Assembly: GCA_049680185.1 (NCBI GenBank)
Contig: JBAUHI010000030.1
Coordinates: 1 to 35,428 of the forward strand
Source of the DNA: CAMLHU01 sp049680185
Lineage (GTDB): Bacteria; Gemmatimonadota; Gemmatimonadetes; Gemmatimonadales; GWC2-71-9
Direction: 5' to 3'
DNA length: 35,428 nt
Part shown: in pieces, positions 1-8,851 of the stretch
How the letters are laid out: each line of letters begins with the position of its first letter
How positions within the stretch are numbered: position 1 is the first letter of the stretch
The notes under the pieces: model-generated
Database searches by the model: none
What the model was told of the DNA's origin: nothing
The model's input: only the letters and a program-made list of their open reading frames with translations
Position numbers and translations under genes: made by a program

Positions 1-24
1 CCTTCGCGTCACCTCACCCCCTGT

Positions 25-52
25 CCCCCTCTCCTCATACGAGGAGAGGGGG
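25..52. repeat. Perfect 12-bp inverted repeat (hairpin)
   Basis: The left arm at 25-36 (CCCCCTCTCCTC) pairs perfectly with 41-52 around a 4-nt ATAC loop. It lies before the methyltransferase gene. It has no T-run on the + strand, so it may be a terminator of an upstream gene or one copy of a dispersed palindromic repeat. Only one copy is seen in the window. Confidence 0.6.
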
Positions 53-145
53 AACGCCCGACGGCCACCCACCCGCACAAAACCGCACCCCTGCGCACAA
101 GTTCGATGACGACCCCCGGACCCTCGGCAGCTACGCTGTGGGCCC

Positions 146-3100
146 ATGGACCTTGTCACTGCGCTCGGCGCCGTTGAATCGCTCGCCGATATCCCCGCGG
201 TCATCGCAGCGTGGGGGCACGAACCGCTGTGGGAGGAGATGCCCCCGGCGCAGTGGTTCGCCGGCACCCGCTGGCACACTGACGTGCGGCGCCTGGCACT
301 GGTCGGTCGTACAGGGCGGTGGAATTGGTATGCCCTGGAGTGTGCCGACGCCGAACGAACCGCGGAGCGCGCCGGTCGGTGGATGGGGCGCCGAGGCAGG
401 CACGGGGGACTGATCGCGTGGGACCGCGCGCGCCGGTCGATCGCGGTCTCGGTGAGCGCTGACCCCGCACCCTCGTTGAATGTTCCGCTCGATGCACCGG
501 ACCGCTTTGCGCTCGCGACACTGCGGCGGGCCGCTGCGATGCCCCGGCCGGGGCCCCTCGAGCAATCGTTGCACGTGGCCGACGCACTCGCGAATCGGCG
601 GGTCGATCGAGCGTTCTTCGATGCGTTCAGACGGAGCCGCGATCGCCTTGCCAGTGCGATCCGTGGGCCGAACGCGGCCGTGCGGGATGAGCTGGCATTG
701 CTCCAGCTCACGCGCCTCCTCTTCCTCTATTTCGTCCAAGCCAAGGGCTGGCTCGACGGGCGCGATGATTTCCTGGCGCAGGCGCTCGAGGATTGCCTGC
801 GTCGCGGACTTCGGCCCCAGCAGCAGCTGCTGCACCCGCTTTTCTTTGGCATCCTCAATCGACCTGCTCAAGAGCGCGGCGCCTCGACCCGGCGCTTCGG
901 GAGGATCCCCTTCCTGAACGGCGGGCTGTTCGAACCACACGCCAGCGAGCGCCGCTGGCGGGTGGCCATCCCGTCACCAGTGTGGCGCCAGACATTCGAT
1001 GAGCTGTTCGAACGATTTCACTTCACTGTCGGAGAGGATGACTCCTCGGGCATTGCGCCCGATATGCTGGGGCGTGTCTTCGAGGGATTGATGGCCCCGG
1101 AGGCCCGACGGGCATCGGGCACCTTCTACACTCCGCCCAAGCTCGTGGCGCGGTTGGTCGATGCCGGCCTGGCGGCCGTCATCCATGCTCGGCTCCTTGT
1201 CTCCAAGCCACGGGCGTACCAACTCCTCGCCGATCCTGACGAGGCCGCCCGCCAACTTCTGCGCGACATCACGATCCTCGACCCAGCGGTCGGCTCCGGG
1301 GCATTCCTCCTGGGCTCACTCGAGCGATTGAGCCGTTCCGCGCTGACCGAACGGCCGGGCGTTCACCGAGGGGCGGCACTGACCAGCATCCGTCGAGCGA
1401 TCCTGCGGCGGAATCTGTTCGGGGTGGACCTCAGTGCCACCGCGGTACGGCTGGCCGAGCTGCGCTTGTGGCTTGCAGTGGTGCGGGATGACCCTGCCGG
1501 CGCTGGCGACCATGTGGAGCCGCTCCCGAACCTCGATTGCACCATCCGGCAAGGCGACTCGCTCCGTGACCCGCTGCCTCGAGCATCAAGAGCAGTCGTC
1601 GACGTCGCGTCCGTGGGTGCTGCCCGGGTCGCCGCAATATCGGCCTCCGGTCCCGACAAGGGGGCTGCGACGGCAGCGCTCCGTTCGGCGGAACGTTCCG
1701 CCGCGACCGAGATCATGGCCGTGACTGAATCGGAGCTGGACCGCCAGATCGAAGAGTGCCTCACCGATGCCCGATCGCCGACCTTGTTCGACAACCAACG
1801 AGGGCTTGATCGCGAGCTCCGACTTCGGCTCGGGGCGCTGCGTGAAGAGCGAGCGCTGACGCGTGACGCCCGACGGCGCCTCCATCGCCACGGCGAGTTG
1901 CCGTGGTTCCACTATCAGGCGCGCTTCGGCGATGTGTTCGCGCGAGGCGGATTCGACCTGGTCGTCGGGAATCCGCCTTGGGTCAGGGCCGAATCGCTGG
2001 CGCCACGGATCCGACAGGAGCTCACGCGGCGGTATCGATGGTGGGGAGGCACTGGTGGGCCTGGATTTTCGCATCAGGGCGACCTGTCTATCGCGTTCTT
2101 GGAGCGGGCGATCGAGCTGACGGCACCGGGAGGTACCGTCAGCCTGCTCCTGCCGGCCAAGCTGGCCACCTCCGCCTACGCCGCCCGGGCGCGGGCCGCA
2201 CTCCGCAGCCAATTCGCCATTCAAGTCGTGGCCGACCTTGGACGCGACATCGACGCCACATTCGACGCCACCGCATACCCGCTGGCGTTGGTCGTCACCA
2301 AGCGACGACCCGCCGACCCCGACGAGGTCTTCACTTCACTCACTCCGAAAGGCCGCGCGGTCCCTGCATCGACACTCGCCGTCACCGGCCCATGGATCAT
2401 CACCGGCGCGCGGGTCGACACGATCCTCCGCGCGATCCAGCTCCGATGTGGCGTGCTCGCAGACCACGCCCCTCCGCAACTGGGCGTCAAGACCGGCGAC
2501 AATCAGGCGTTCCTCGACCCGCCCCATGAGATCGCGCCGGAGTATGTCCGCACCGCTCTTCGCGGGCGGGAGATCGATCCATTCGCCATTCATCCTGAGC
2601 ATCGCCTGCTCTGGACCCACGGTGTGGACGGGCGGCCTCTCAACGCGTTGCCACCTTCGATCGCGGACCACCTGGTGCCGTGCCGCGCACGACTCGAGCG
2701 ACGGGTCGATCGCCGAACCGGTCCCTGGTGGCAGCTCTTCCGTGTGCGCCCGACGCTGGCCCGCTTTCGAGTCGTATGGCCGGACGTCGCACGGCAGTTG
2801 ACGGGTGCGGCGCTCCTCGACGTCCCTGCCGTCATTCCCCTCAACAGCTGCTATGTGGCCGCGACCGCAACTGCACAGCAGGCGCGCGCCCTCACCGGAT
2901 GGCTCAACGCTCGACCGATCCGGGCCATCGCGGCGCTGGGCGCCGACGTCGCGATGAATGGCTATTTCCGGTTCAACGCGCGAAGCGTCGGCCGACTTCC
3001 TTGGCCGGAGGCGGCCATCGAGGACCCAACACTCATCCGATCGGCCGAACGAGGATCCCACGGTGAAGACACGACTGCGACACTTGACGCTCGGGTCGCC

Positions 3101-3169
3101 GAACTACTCGGCCTCGATGCCCGCGACCAGCGCGCGCTGTTGGCCGCAGGTGCCCACCATCGTCGCTGA
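146..3169 (+). CDS. Eco57I-like N6-adenine DNA methyltransferase
   Basis: Probable SAM-dependent DNA methyltransferase of 1007 aa that modifies adenine, either as the protective arm of a restriction or defence system or as a PglX-like specificity protein. Visible motifs are TFYTPPKLVARLVD at about residue 326 (the entry typical of type I/IIG N6 methylases), the SAM-binding motif DPAVGSGAFL at 379-388, and the catalytic NPPW at 609-612. The roughly 230-residue spacing between the last two and the long C-terminal region (a likely target-recognition domain) fit the Eco57I/PglX style. I see no convincing PD-(D/E)xK nuclease motif in the N-terminal 300 residues. ATG at 146 is the first start and follows a 145-bp non-coding stretch. 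The 3' end overlaps the helicase gene, so the two are probably co-translated. Exact subtype and target sequence cannot be read from the sequence. Confidence 0.85.
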   Translation: MDLVTALGAVESLADIPAVIAAWGHEPLWEEMPPAQWFAGTRWHTDVRRLALVGRTGRWNWYALECADAERTAERAGRWMGRRGRHGGLIAWDRARRSIAVSVSADPAPSLNVPLDAPDRFALATLRRAAAMPRPGPLEQSLHVADALANRRVDRAFFDAFRRSRDRLASAIRGPNAAVRDELALLQLTRLLFLYFVQAKGWLDGRDDFLAQALEDCLRRGLRPQQQLLHPLFFGILNRPAQERGASTRRFGRIPFLNGGLFEPHASERRWRVAIPSPVWRQTFDELFERFHFTVGEDDSSGIAPDMLGRVFEGLMAPEARRASGTFYTPPKLVARLVDAGLAAVIHARLLVSKPRAYQLLADPDEAARQLLRDITILDPAVGSGAFLLGSLERLSRSALTERPGVHRGAALTSIRRAILRRNLFGVDLSATAVRLAELRLWLAVVRDDPAGAGDHVEPLPNLDCTIRQGDSLRDPLPRASRAVVDVASVGAARVAAISASGPDKGAATAALRSAERSAATEIMAVTESELDRQIEECLTDARSPTLFDNQRGLDRELRLRLGALREERALTRDARRRLHRHGELPWFHYQARFGDVFARGGFDLVVGNPPWVRAESLAPRIRQELTRRYRWWGGTGGPGFSHQGDLSIAFLERAIELTAPGGTVSLLLPAKLATSAYAARARAALRSQFAIQVVADLGRDIDATFDATAYPLALVVTKRRPADPDEVFTSLTPKGRAVPASTLAVTGPWIITGARVDTILRAIQLRCGVLADHAPPQLGVKTGDNQAFLDPPHEIAPEYVRTALRGREIDPFAIHPEHRLLWTHGVDGRPLNALPPSIADHLVPCRARLERRVDRRTGPWWQLFRVRPTLARFRVVWPDVARQLTGAALLDVPAVIPLNSCYVAATATAQQARALTGWLNARPIRAIAALGADVAMNGYFRFNARSVGRLPWPEAAIEDPTLIRSAERGSHGEDTTATLDARVAELLGLDARDQRALLAAGAHHRR

Positions 3170-5345
3170 AGCGCTGCTGTCGGTCACCGACCCGCTGGCC
3201 CTGTGGCTGAGGACCGGTCCGATCAGTGCCCCGGCCTCGACCGCAAACGCGATCGCGAGATCCGCGGTCACGCCGCCGACCGCGATCACTGCACCCGCCT
3301 GGCTGCGCCCGGAACAACGGGCTGCGTTCGCAACTTTGCTCCCCGTCATCCATCGGCATCATGGGGCACTGCTGGCGGACGCGACCGGTACCGGCAAGAC
3401 ATTCGTCGCACTCGCCGTTGCCGGTGCCTATCCCTCTGGAACCGTGGCCGCGGTGGTGCCGGCCACCCTCACGCGCCAATGGGCCACACGCGCCGCGACC
3501 ATGGGCGTGGCGCTCGAAGTCATCAGTCATGAAGACGTGAGCCGTGGACGGGTGCCTGCTCCAGCGACGCGGCTCGCGATCATCGACGAGAGCCATCGCT
3601 TTCGGCATCCCGGGACCAAGCGCTACCGCTTCCTCGCACCGTGGCTGGCTGGCCGCGATGCGCTATTCGTCACTGCCACCCCCATCGTCAACGACCCTGT
3701 CGACCTCGCCCACCAACTGCTGCTCGCGGTGCGACACGATGCGCTCGCTCCGCTGGGTGTCCCCTCTTTGCCGGCCCTCCTCGCGGGCGGGCGCGGGCAC
3801 CCCGCGCTCGGTGACCTCGTGGTCGCGCGGGAGCCGCCGGCGGGATCCCTCCCGGGCCGCTGCCATCAGGTCATCCGCTGGTCCGGCGAGCAGGCGGCTC
3901 CAGCGTGGTCCACGACGATCGAGTCGCTTCAATTGTCGTCGATCCCCGGGGTCGCCGAGTTGATCCGAAGCGTGCTGTGGACCGCGGCCGGATCGAGTCT
4001 CGCAGCGCTCGACGGTTGCATCACACGATACGCGACGCTCCTCGAGCACGCCGCCGACGCCCGTGCTGCTGGGCGTGAGCTCGGACGCGAAGATCTGAGA
4101 GCGTTCACCGGCCCGTTGGGCGGCCAACTCACGATGTGGGAGCTCATTTCTCCCGCAGGCGATGTCGGCGACCTCGACCCCGAAGACCGAGTACGTGCGC
4201 GTGTCGCTCGAGACCAACTGGGGCAGCAGATGGCGTCCCCCGACCCCAAACTCGAGGCGCTGTGCGCGTTGCTCGCGGATGGCCGGCCCACGATCGTATT
4301 CACGGTATCGGTCGATACAGTGCGGTACTTGAGACAACGCCTACCGAACGCCGCATGGTGCACTGGCGGAGCCGCCGGCATCGGGCATCTTCACGCGACG
4401 CGAGACTCGATACTCGGCGGCTTTGCGCCTCAGGGAATAGGCCCATCGGTGCTCATCACCACCGACATCGCCGCCGAGGGGTTGGACCTGCAACGTGCCG
4501 TGAGGGTGGTGCACTTCGACCTGCCCTGGACGCCGATGCGTATTCGTCAGCGGGAGGGTCGCGTTGCCAGGATGGGAGCGCTAAGGCCGGAGGTCGACAT
4601 AGTCTGGTTCCTTCCGCCGGACTGGCTCGACCGCAAGGAACATCGGGCCTTTCGACTTCGGACCAAGGCCCGGATGCCGGCGCTGGCCGGGCTTTCCGAG
4701 CGAGCCCCCGAACTCTGGCGGTGGCGACACGACCTCGCACGGGAGGCCGAGGGACGTGAGTCGGCACCGGCCGGAAGTTGTGCCGTGGCGATCGGCCCAC
4801 GACCTGAACTCCTCATCTCGTTCGAACTCCATGCCGGGGGTGAGCGCGTGGGGTCGACTCTGGGGATCGTGAACGAGTCGGGCGACTGGGTCGATGATCC
4901 GAGCGCCATCGCGGCAGCGATCGATGCGGCACGCGACGCGACTCCGGGGTCTGTCACCCCGGAGACCTGGCGCGGCTGGCTGGATCGGGCTGTACCCCAC
5001 GCTCGTCGACTGGTGCGGCACGGGAACGACCGCCGGTGGTCTTCGGCCGACCTGCATCCCGACGTGCGGGTGTTCCTCCGACGACTGTCCCGGGACGCGA
5101 CCGACGCGGCCCGTCGACGGAACTCACGGGAGCTGGCGCTCATCGAGGCCGGGACCGTATTCGCGACCCGGGGACACACCGCTGGGGAGCTGATACTGAT
5201 CAAGGAGATCGCTACCGCATCGAAGCCGGTGCTGCTGCGCACGCTCGCCACCCTCCAGGACGACGTCCGACCGCACGAGCCGATCGTGCTGAAGGTGGCA
5301 GGAATGGTGCTGTTCGTGCGGGAAAGTGAGGGGATGGTCGGATAG
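3117..5345 (+). CDS. SNF2-like superfamily II helicase/ATPase
   Basis: Probable DNA translocase that partners the upstream methyltransferase. From ATG 3117 the protein is 742 aa. It has LRPEQ (Q-motif-like), Walker A GTGKT at about 91-95, the Walker B box DESH at 157-160, TATP at about 185, TTDIAAEGLDLQ (motif V) near 448 and QREGRVARMG (motif VI, arginine fingers) at 478-487. This is the full two-lobe helicase set. The start is uncertain: GTG 3063 has a GAGG eight bases upstream, and GTG 3150 gives the shortest overlap. All three candidates overlap the methyltransferase, whose stop is at 3169. The C-terminal 230 residues match no domain I recognise and show no obvious nuclease motif. A helicase plus adenine methylase pair resembles the drmMI/drmD pair of class 1 DISARM or split type ISP/BREX-like systems, but the other DISARM genes are absent. 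The stop codon lies inside a palindromic repeat. Confidence 0.82.
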   Translation: MPATSARCWPQVPTIVAEALLSVTDPLALWLRTGPISAPASTANAIARSAVTPPTAITAPAWLRPEQRAAFATLLPVIHRHHGALLADATGTGKTFVALAVAGAYPSGTVAAVVPATLTRQWATRAATMGVALEVISHEDVSRGRVPAPATRLAIIDESHRFRHPGTKRYRFLAPWLAGRDALFVTATPIVNDPVDLAHQLLLAVRHDALAPLGVPSLPALLAGGRGHPALGDLVVAREPPAGSLPGRCHQVIRWSGEQAAPAWSTTIESLQLSSIPGVAELIRSVLWTAAGSSLAALDGCITRYATLLEHAADARAAGRELGREDLRAFTGPLGGQLTMWELISPAGDVGDLDPEDRVRARVARDQLGQQMASPDPKLEALCALLADGRPTIVFTVSVDTVRYLRQRLPNAAWCTGGAAGIGHLHATRDSILGGFAPQGIGPSVLITTDIAAEGLDLQRAVRVVHFDLPWTPMRIRQREGRVARMGALRPEVDIVWFLPPDWLDRKEHRAFRLRTKARMPALAGLSERAPELWRWRHDLAREAEGRESAPAGSCAVAIGPRPELLISFELHAGGERVGSTLGIVNESGDWVDDPSAIAAAIDAARDATPGSVTPETWRGWLDRAVPHARRLVRHGNDRRWSSADLHPDVRVFLRRLSRDATDAARRRNSRELALIEAGTVFATRGHTAGELILIKEIATASKPVLLRTLATLQDDVRPHEPIVLKVAGMVLFVRESEGMVG

Positions 5346-5515
5346 GCGGACGGGCGGATGGGTGGAGCGCAAACGCACTGTCATCCCGAGCGGAGCGAGG
5401 GACCTTTCCAGCGAACGCTGGGAATGCGCGAAGCAGGTCCCTCGGTCGCTCCGCTCCCTCGGGATGACAGGCCGAGGGGGTAGCGCCTCCTGCGCCCATG
5501 CGCCCGTCCGCCTAT
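5342..5515. repeat. 174-bp composite palindromic element A
   Basis: The outer arms 5342-5362 and 5495-5515 are 21-bp inverted repeats with 20 of 21 matches. The inner core at 5378-5470 begins CTGTCATCCCGAG and ends CTCGGGATGACAG, with further pairing of GGGACCT and AGGTCCC inside. The left arm contains the helicase stop codon (TAG 5343-5345); the right arm ends 10 bp before the phosphatase start. The inner core recurs in elements C and D, and in altered form in B. Confidence 0.85.
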
Positions 5516-5525
5516 CGTTCCCCCC

Positions 5526-6170
5526 ATGCCCCTCACCACATTCCTGTTCGACCTGGACGGCACGCTCATCGATTCCGTGCGCCTGATCCTCGACAGCTAC
5601 CACTACACCACCACGAAGCACGGCCTCCCCGCCCGCACCGACGCTGAATGGCTCGTCGGGCTCGGCACGCCGCTCAGCGCGCAGTTCGCGCCCTACGCTG
5701 ATACAGCCGAGCGGATGGCGGAGCTCATCGCGAGCTACCGGGAGTACAACCTGAGCCACCACGACGCCCAGATCACCGCGTATCCCGGTGTGGTGGAGGC
5801 GGTGCACGGACTCGTCGCCCGAGGTATCCGGCTGGGGCTCGTCACCAGCAAGAACCGCTCGGGCGCAGAGCGCGGACTCCGCGTCGTCGGGCTCGACGGA
5901 GCGTTCCCGGTGATCGTCGGTTCTGACGAGGTGGTGAATGCCAAACCGCACCCGGAGCCGGTGCTCAAGGCGATGACGTTGATCGGGGCGACGGCGGAGT
6001 CCACGATCTATATCGGAGACAGCACCCACGATATGGAATCGGGCCGAGCGGCGGGAGTGCAGACGGCGGCTGTGTTGTGGGGACCGTTCACGCGGAAGGA
6101 CCTGCTACGCACCGCGCCGGACCATTGGCTGGAGCGGCCCGCGCAGTTGCTGGAGCTATTGAAGGGGTAA
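5526..6170 (+). CDS. HAD-superfamily phosphatase (phosphoglycolate/PpaX type)
   Basis: Small-molecule phosphohydrolase of 214 aa, the normal length for HAD subfamily IA. Motif I is DLDGT at 9-13 (nucleophile Asp9, acid/base Asp11), motif II Thr107 in LVTSKN, motif III Lys140 in NAKPHPEP, and motif IV GDSTHD with Asp165 and Asp169. Every catalytic residue is present, so the enzyme should be active. The cap region at about 15-85 is of the alpha-helical C1 type found in phosphoglycolate phosphatases and pyrophosphatase PpaX; the substrate cannot be fixed from sequence. It faces the glycosyltransferase tail to tail, with repeat element B between them. Its TAA stop runs straight into that repeat. 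Confidence 0.85.
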   Translation: MPLTTFLFDLDGTLIDSVRLILDSYHYTTTKHGLPARTDAEWLVGLGTPLSAQFAPYADTAERMAELIASYREYNLSHHDAQITAYPGVVEAVHGLVARGIRLGLVTSKNRSGAERGLRVVGLDGAFPVIVGSDEVVNAKPHPEPVLKAMTLIGATAESTIYIGDSTHDMESGRAAGVQTAAVLWGPFTRKDLLRTAPDHWLERPAQLLELLKG

Positions 6171-6331
6171 GGGTCAACGGTGAGCCGGGCGATCACGTCC
6201 TGACGATCGGAGCGATCCTTCGCTTCGCTCAGGATGACGGCTGGACTCGCTCAGGATGACGGCTGGACTCGCTCAGGATGACGACCCGACAACCCCGTTC
6301 ACTGTTCACCCTTTACAGTTCACCGCCATCA
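6168..6331. repeat. Composite repeat element B between convergent genes
   Basis: The left arm GGGTCAACGGTGAG (from 6171) is imperfectly inverted relative to the right arm CCGTTCACTGTTCACCC (6295-6311). The middle is a decayed version of the GTCATCC...GGATGAC core. The stop codons of both convergent neighbours (TAA 6168-6170 and TGA 6331-6329) lie at its edges. Confidence 0.65.
6226..6282. repeat. 22-bp tandem repeat, about 2.6 copies
   Basis: The unit CGCTCAGGATGACGGCTGGACT occurs at 6226-6247 and 6248-6269, with a partial third copy (first 13 bases) at 6270-6282. It is a tandem amplification of one arm of the palindromic core of element B. Confidence 0.9.
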
Positions 6332-7480
6332 CGCCGCCCGTGTGGCCCCTCGCTCGCGCACCAGTGGCAGGTATTCCTCGTCCACCAGCCGGTCGAAGAT
6401 CTGATCCCAGCCGCGGTCGAGCGCAGTCGCCCGACCGCCGACGGCGAGTGTGCGCCGCAGCTGCTGATCCTCGATGAGCCTGGCGATCGCATCGGCGGTG
6501 GCGCCGACGCTCTCCGGCTCCGCGACCCAGCTGTTGACCCCATGCTCGGCGAATTCCAGCATCCCCCCCGCACCCGCGGTGATGCACGCCTGCCCCGCCG
6601 ACATCGCCTCGAGGAGGGAGTTGCCGAAAGTCTCGGTGGTCGACGGGAACACGAAGACGTCCCCCGACCCGTAGGCGGCAGAAAGCGCCTCGCCTCGCAG
6701 GAGACCGGTCAGGTGGACACCGGGGAGCTGGCGCTCGAGGATCTCGGTCTCCATCGGGCCGCGCCCCGTGAGCACCAGTTGGGCGCCACGCCGCCGCGAG
6801 CGGAGCGCTGCCCACGCATCCAGCAGAAGCCCGATGTTCTTCTCCGTCGCCAGGCGCCCGACGTACGTCACCATCACGTCATCAGGACCGACACCGAAGC
6901 GTCGGCGCCATTCATCGCTGCGGTGCACCGGCGAGAAGGCCGTACGATCCACGCCCCGGGTCCAGATCCCCGTGTTTGAGATCCCACGCTGGTTCAAGTG
7001 CGCCTCGTAGAACCGGGACGGGGCCAGCACCCGTCGCGTCTGACGGTAGAACCAGCGCATGTAGGGCCACCCCCAGTCCACCACCCACCCCATCCCGTAC
7101 CTCGCAGCGTACCGCTCATAGTCGGTGTGCGCCGATGCCACGACCGGCACCCGGAGTTGCTGCGCCGCCCGGACACCGGTGAGCCCCATCGCGAACTCGG
7201 TGGCCACGTGGACCAGGTCAGGAGAGAACGCGCGCAGGTCGGCGGCGACCTCGCCCGGGCGGGGGAAGGCCCACTGCACGTCTGGGTAAAGGAAGAACGG
7301 CGCACTGGGCGACTGGTGGATCTCCGGTCGGGGGCAGAGGTCATCCGGCACCGCGTAGCTCGCGGTGTAGACCCGGACCGCGTGCCCGCGGGCCGTGAGC
7401 GCGTCGGCCAGGCGCGGGAGGACGACCCCTACGCCGCTCACCATCGGCCAGTAAACTTCAGAAAAAATGGCGATCCGCAT
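6329..7480 (-). CDS. Family 4 glycosyltransferase (MgtA/PimB-like)
   Basis: Retaining GT-B glycosyltransferase of 383 aa, probably moving a hexose from a nucleotide sugar to a lipid or polysaccharide acceptor at the inner membrane face. The N-terminal strand MRIAIFSEVYWP with the G-x-G loop at 16-18 (acceptor side), THVGR-like YVGRLATEKN at 206-215 (donor phosphate-binding Lys214) and the EX7E motif (Glu283, Glu291 in TETFGNSLLEA) are all present. It resembles MgtA and alpha-mannosyl transferases of the PimB group. I chose ATG 7480 because the conserved GT4 N-terminus starts there; the open frame further upstream only reads through the tandem repeats of element C. It is divergent from the nucleotidyltransferase gene and convergent with the HAD gene. 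Confidence 0.88.
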   Translation of the reverse strand: MRIAIFSEVYWPMVSGVGVVLPRLADALTARGHAVRVYTASYAVPDDLCPRPEIHQSPSAPFFLYPDVQWAFPRPGEVAADLRAFSPDLVHVATEFAMGLTGVRAAQQLRVPVVASAHTDYERYAARYGMGWVVDWGWPYMRWFYRQTRRVLAPSRFYEAHLNQRGISNTGIWTRGVDRTAFSPVHRSDEWRRRFGVGPDDVMVTYVGRLATEKNIGLLLDAWAALRSRRRGAQLVLTGRGPMETEILERQLPGVHLTGLLRGEALSAAYGSGDVFVFPSTTETFGNSLLEAMSAGQACITAGAGGMLEFAEHGVNSWVAEPESVGATADAIARLIEDQQLRRTLAVGGRATALDRGWDQIFDRLVDEEYLPLVRERGATRAA

Positions 7481-7526
7481 GGCCCCAAAGGTATCGAAGC
7501 GGGGCACATTCCCGCGAGTCCCGGGG

Positions 7527-7589
7527 GGTGGAGCGGGTGGAGCGGGTGGAGCGGGTGGAGCGGGTGGAGCGGGTGGAGCGGGTCGAAGC
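7527..7589. repeat. 9-bp tandem array (GGTGGAGCG), 6 perfect copies
   Basis: Six perfect GGTGGAGCG units at 7527-7580 are followed by a diverged seventh, GGTCGAAGC (7581-7589). The same array with ten units occurs in element D. Confidence 0.97.
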
Positions 7590-7765
7590 TCGGCAAGTGG
7601 AGTTTCGCGCTCAAGAGAACTGTCATCCCGAGCAGAGCGAGGGATCTTTTCCGCGACGATCGGGAACTGGTGGCGGGTCCCCAGCCCAACGGGCAAGATC
7701 CCTCGCTTTGCTCGAGATGACAGTGCGCACGCCATCACCCGCTTTTAACCCGCTCCACCCGCTTA
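7527..7765. repeat. Composite repeat element C
   Basis: A left array of GGTGGAGCG units (7527-7580) is followed by a degenerate unit. A palindromic core at 7620-7723 follows (CTGTCATCCCGAGC on the left, GATGACAG on the right), then a right arm carrying CCCGCTCCACCCGC (about 7749-7762), the inverse of the left array. Unlike A, B, D and E it lies between two divergent gene starts, so it cannot be explained as a terminator alone. Confidence 0.85.
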
Positions 7766-7774
7766 CTTTCCCCG

Positions 7775-8398
7775 GTGCCCGACGAACCCGCGCTCTATGC
7801 GCTATTCCTGGCCGCCGGCGAGGGACGCCGCTTTGGCGCTCCGAAGTTGCTGCGGCCTCATCGTGGACGGCCCCTGGTGGCCTACGCGTTGGACACGATC
7901 GGTCGCGCCCGCGCCGACGGGCTGATCCAGGGCGGTGTCGCCGTGATCCCCGCCCGGAATACCGTCCTCCGCCAGCTTTCCCGTGACCGCGGCCTGCGGG
8001 TGGTACTGAACGCCGACCCGGATCAGGGGATCTCCCATACATTGCAGCTCGGCCTTGGGGCACTCGGTACACTCGAACTCCTGCCGCCACCGACCGCGGC
8101 ACTCCTGATCCTTGGCGACCAGCCTCGCGTGCCGCCAGCCACCATCGGACGTCTGATCGAGGCGTGGCGTGGCGGCGCCGGTCCGATGGTGGGCCCGGCG
8201 TATCGTGACGGCCGAGGGCCGGATCACCCGGTCATCATCGACCGGGGCTCGTGGCCGGTGGTCGAGGCACTCAGCGGCGATGCCGGTATCGCCGAAGTGA
8301 TGGCGCAGCATCCCAAGCTTGTCACCACCATCGAGATCGACGGGGTCAATCCAGACATCGACACCCCCGACGACCTCGCACAACTGGACTCCGAATGA
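7775..8398 (+). CDS. MobA/MocA-like nucleotidyltransferase
   Basis: Probable molybdenum cofactor nucleotidyltransferase of 207 aa, adding CMP or GMP to molybdopterin for a molybdenum hydroxylase. The NTP-binding signature LAAGEGRRFGAPKLL spans 12-26. Metal-binding GDQP is at 114-117 (Asp115), and PDHPVIIDR corresponds to the GHP-xx-D segment of MocA proteins. The start is GTG at 7775; no good ribosome-binding site is visible, and the conserved domain begins only seven residues in, so the start is well bounded. The stop overlaps the start of the CoxG-like gene (ATGA). The following two genes also belong to molybdenum hydroxylase maturation, which favours a MocA-like role over a sugar-nucleotide role. 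Confidence 0.8.
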   Translation: MPDEPALYALFLAAGEGRRFGAPKLLRPHRGRPLVAYALDTIGRARADGLIQGGVAVIPARNTVLRQLSRDRGLRVVLNADPDQGISHTLQLGLGALGTLELLPPPTAALLILGDQPRVPPATIGRLIEAWRGGAGPMVGPAYRDGRGPDHPVIIDRGSWPVVEALSGDAGIAEVMAQHPKLVTTIEIDGVNPDIDTPDDLAQLDSE

Positions 8399-8841
8399 CC
8401 CAACTCTCGCTCAGCGGCTCCCAGACGATCTCGGCCCCCGCAGCGCAGGTGTGGGCACAATTGATGGACCTGCGCGCGCTCACCGGCGCCTCCAGCGCCA
8501 TCGAGTCGATGGAGGAAGTGGCGCCACGCCATTTCAAGGTGCAGATCGCCGTTGGCATCGGGTTCTTCAAGCTGCGCACCCCGATCGACGTCCAGATGAC
8601 CGACCTGGTCGAGCCGCATAGTGGCACCCTCGTGGCGAGCGGCGAGGCGATGGGGACCACCGTCAACGCCCGCACGACGTTCACGATCGCGCCCGCTGCA
8701 TCCGGAGTGCGGCTGGATTGGACCGCCGAGGGAGACGCGGCCGGCAAGCTGGCGGGAATGGTGGGTCCCGGCCTGGAAGGGACGTTGCGGCGGCTGAGCG
8801 AAGAGTTCTGGAGCGGTTTCGCCAAGCGGGCCGAGGCCTGA
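8395..8841 (+). CDS. coxG: CoxG-like SRPBCC protein
   Basis: A 148-aa protein of the CO dehydrogenase subunit G (CoxG) branch of the SRPBCC/START-like fold. In aerobic CO oxidisers CoxG helps bring the molybdenum enzyme to the membrane, but the family is also found beside other molybdenum hydroxylases. The N-terminal LSLSGSQTISAPAAQVWAQL is the typical first strand and helix, and the C-terminal amphipathic helix (GLEGTLRRLSEEFWSGF) is the hallmark of the family. ATG 8395 overlaps the preceding stop by four bases (ATGA), so the two genes are translationally coupled; the open frame extends upstream but that part is inside the nucleotidyltransferase gene. No cox or xanthine dehydrogenase structural gene is in the window. 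Confidence 0.8.
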   Translation: MTQLSLSGSQTISAPAAQVWAQLMDLRALTGASSAIESMEEVAPRHFKVQIAVGIGFFKLRTPIDVQMTDLVEPHSGTLVASGEAMGTTVNARTTFTIAPAASGVRLDWTAEGDAAGKLAGMVGPGLEGTLRRLSEEFWSGFAKRAEA

Positions 8842-8851
8842 GGCCCGGACC

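Noticed and set aside
7527..7589. Possible CRISPR array
   Set aside because: The repeats are 9 bp with no spacers, and there are no cas genes; this is a simple tandem array.
7481..7738. N-terminal extension of the glycosyltransferase with Ala-Pro-Pro repeats
   Set aside because: It is the 9-bp repeat read as protein; the GT4 fold starts at ATG 7480.
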